DNA from: an uncultured Helicobacteraceae bacterium
GTDB taxonomy: Bacteria > Campylobacterota > Campylobacteria > Campylobacterales > Helicobacteraceae
NCBI GenBank assembly: GCA_944323885.1
Contig: CALUUD010000002.1
Location: 124,001 to 188,000 of the forward strand
DNA length: 64,000 nt
Direction: 5' to 3'
A program made the translations under genes and the position numbers. Positions 63,504 through 64,000 of the stretch are shown here, in pieces. The first letter of the stretch is position 1. Each line of letters starts with the position of its first letter. Below the pieces are notes generated by a model. That model was not told the origin of the DNA. It did not search any database and saw only the letters and a list, made by a program, of their open reading frames with translations.

Positions 63504-64000
63504 TGAGTGCTAAAAAAATAGTTTTTTCTGGAATTCAACCAACAGGAAATATTCATTTAGGCAATTATTTAGGTGCTGTTAAAAATTGGGTTGATATGCA
63601 AGATGTATATGATAATATTTTTTGTGTTGTCAATTCTCATGCAATTACAATTAAGCAAGATCCAGAAGAATTAATTAAAAAAACTATAGATTTAGCTTGT
63701 ATATTGATTGCTTGTGGAATAGATCCAAAAAAATCACATTTATTTGTCCAAAGTGAAATTGATTACCACCCAGCCCTTGCTTGGATATTAGATTGTAATA
63801 TTTTTATGGGTGATATGACTAGAATGACACAATTTAAAGATAAATCAAAAAAAAATCCAAAAAATATAAATGTAGGTCTTTTTAATTATCCAGCACTTAT
63901 GGCAGCTGATATTTTGCTATATCAAGCTGATCTTGTTCCAGTTGGCAATGATCAAAAACAGCATATTGAGCTTACTCGTAATGTTGCTATGAAATTTAAT
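63503..64000 (+). CDS. trpS: Tryptophanyl-tRNA synthetase, 5' part
   Basis: First 166 codons of the gene, which continues beyond the right edge. The N-terminal [18 protein letters not shown] carries the class I HIGH-type motif (HLGN), and [13 protein letters not shown] and [19 protein letters not shown] are typical of TrpRS. The KMSKS motif lies outside the window. The ATG overlaps the previous stop by one base, with AAAGGTAAG upstream. Confidence 0.95.
   Translation, partial: MSAKKIVFSGIQPTGNIHLGNYLGAVKNWVDMQDVYDNIFCVVNSHAITIKQDPEELIKKTIDLACILIACGIDPKKSHLFVQSEIDYHPALAWILDCNIFMGDMTRMTQFKDKSKKNPKNINVGLFNYPALMAADILLYQADLVPVGNDQKQHIELTRNVAMKFN

Noticed and set aside
1-64000. Phase-variable homopolymer tracts
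   Set aside because: I looked for long G/C or A/T runs in gene starts and in the restriction and surface genes; the longest G runs are five bases and none lies where slippage would clearly switch a gene.

Overview
The window is AT-rich, densely packed chromosomal DNA from a member of the Campylobacterota, most probably an enterohepatic-type Helicobacter. Evidence for this: a five-gene quinone-reactive uptake hydrogenase operon (hydABCDE); a UbiA-family prenyltransferase of the type used in menaquinone synthesis; a CcoI-like P-type ATPase; and gene runs that, from memory, keep H. pylori order (ppx-waaC-lpxL, hisS/waaF, ispB-hemA-proS, folD-lepB-M50 protease-rpiB, bioC-like/trpS). TTG starts are common and genes often overlap by 1 to 4 bases. 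I cannot name the species. I see no rRNA, tRNA, CRISPR array, insertion sequence, integrase or replication origin. No stretch over 300 bases lacks a gene or gene relic; the longest is 171 bases (48127-48297), where I see only AT-rich leader DNA.

Layout. 1-4034: 3' part of comEC, a DUF502 membrane protein, mqnP-like prenyltransferase, two conserved hypotheticals and a YhhQ-like transporter. 4035-9865: hydABCDE. 9874-28494: housekeeping genes, including a GGDEF/EAL protein, proA, an RluA-type pseudouridine synthase, rdgB, an MFS transporter, ttcA, crcB, ppsA, a strongly diverged FdhD-like protein, a PLP enzyme, a SUI1 protein, hisS and the heptose/lipid A genes. 28495-39874: an accessory island entirely on the minus strand. 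40010-64000: housekeeping genes again (dnaJ, cation antiporter, pepF, ccoI, ispG, cytochromes c, alr, ispB, hemA, proS, a porin-like protein, folD, lepB, rpiB and the 5' part of trpS).

The island is the unusual part. Read in its direction of transcription it holds a single-chain type IIG restriction-modification protein, then four tightly coupled genes (an sce7726-like nuclease-fold protein, a two-TM coiled-coil protein, an ImmA/IrrE metallopeptidase and a beta-family protein), then three paralogous pentapeptide-repeat proteins with C-terminal membrane domains. Two relics show how it was assembled. A decayed 3' end of a second type IIG gene lies directly before one pentapeptide gene, in the same stop/start configuration as the intact type IIG gene has with its own downstream gene. 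A 17-codon tail of a lost pentapeptide gene lies exactly at the end of the beta-family gene. The three pentapeptide genes are mosaics: N-terminal and membrane modules are combined differently, and two carry in-frame internal tandem duplications. This looks like a recombination hotspot for defence-type cargo.

A second signal is genome-wide within the window. The heptamer AGATTCT and its complement AGAATCT occur about once per 0.8 kb by eye, several times more often than one-base variants. They appear in more than one reading frame and in intergenic DNA, including a head-to-head pair forming a perfect hairpin at the left edge of the island. This resembles the behaviour of DNA uptake sequences, although codon bias must contribute.
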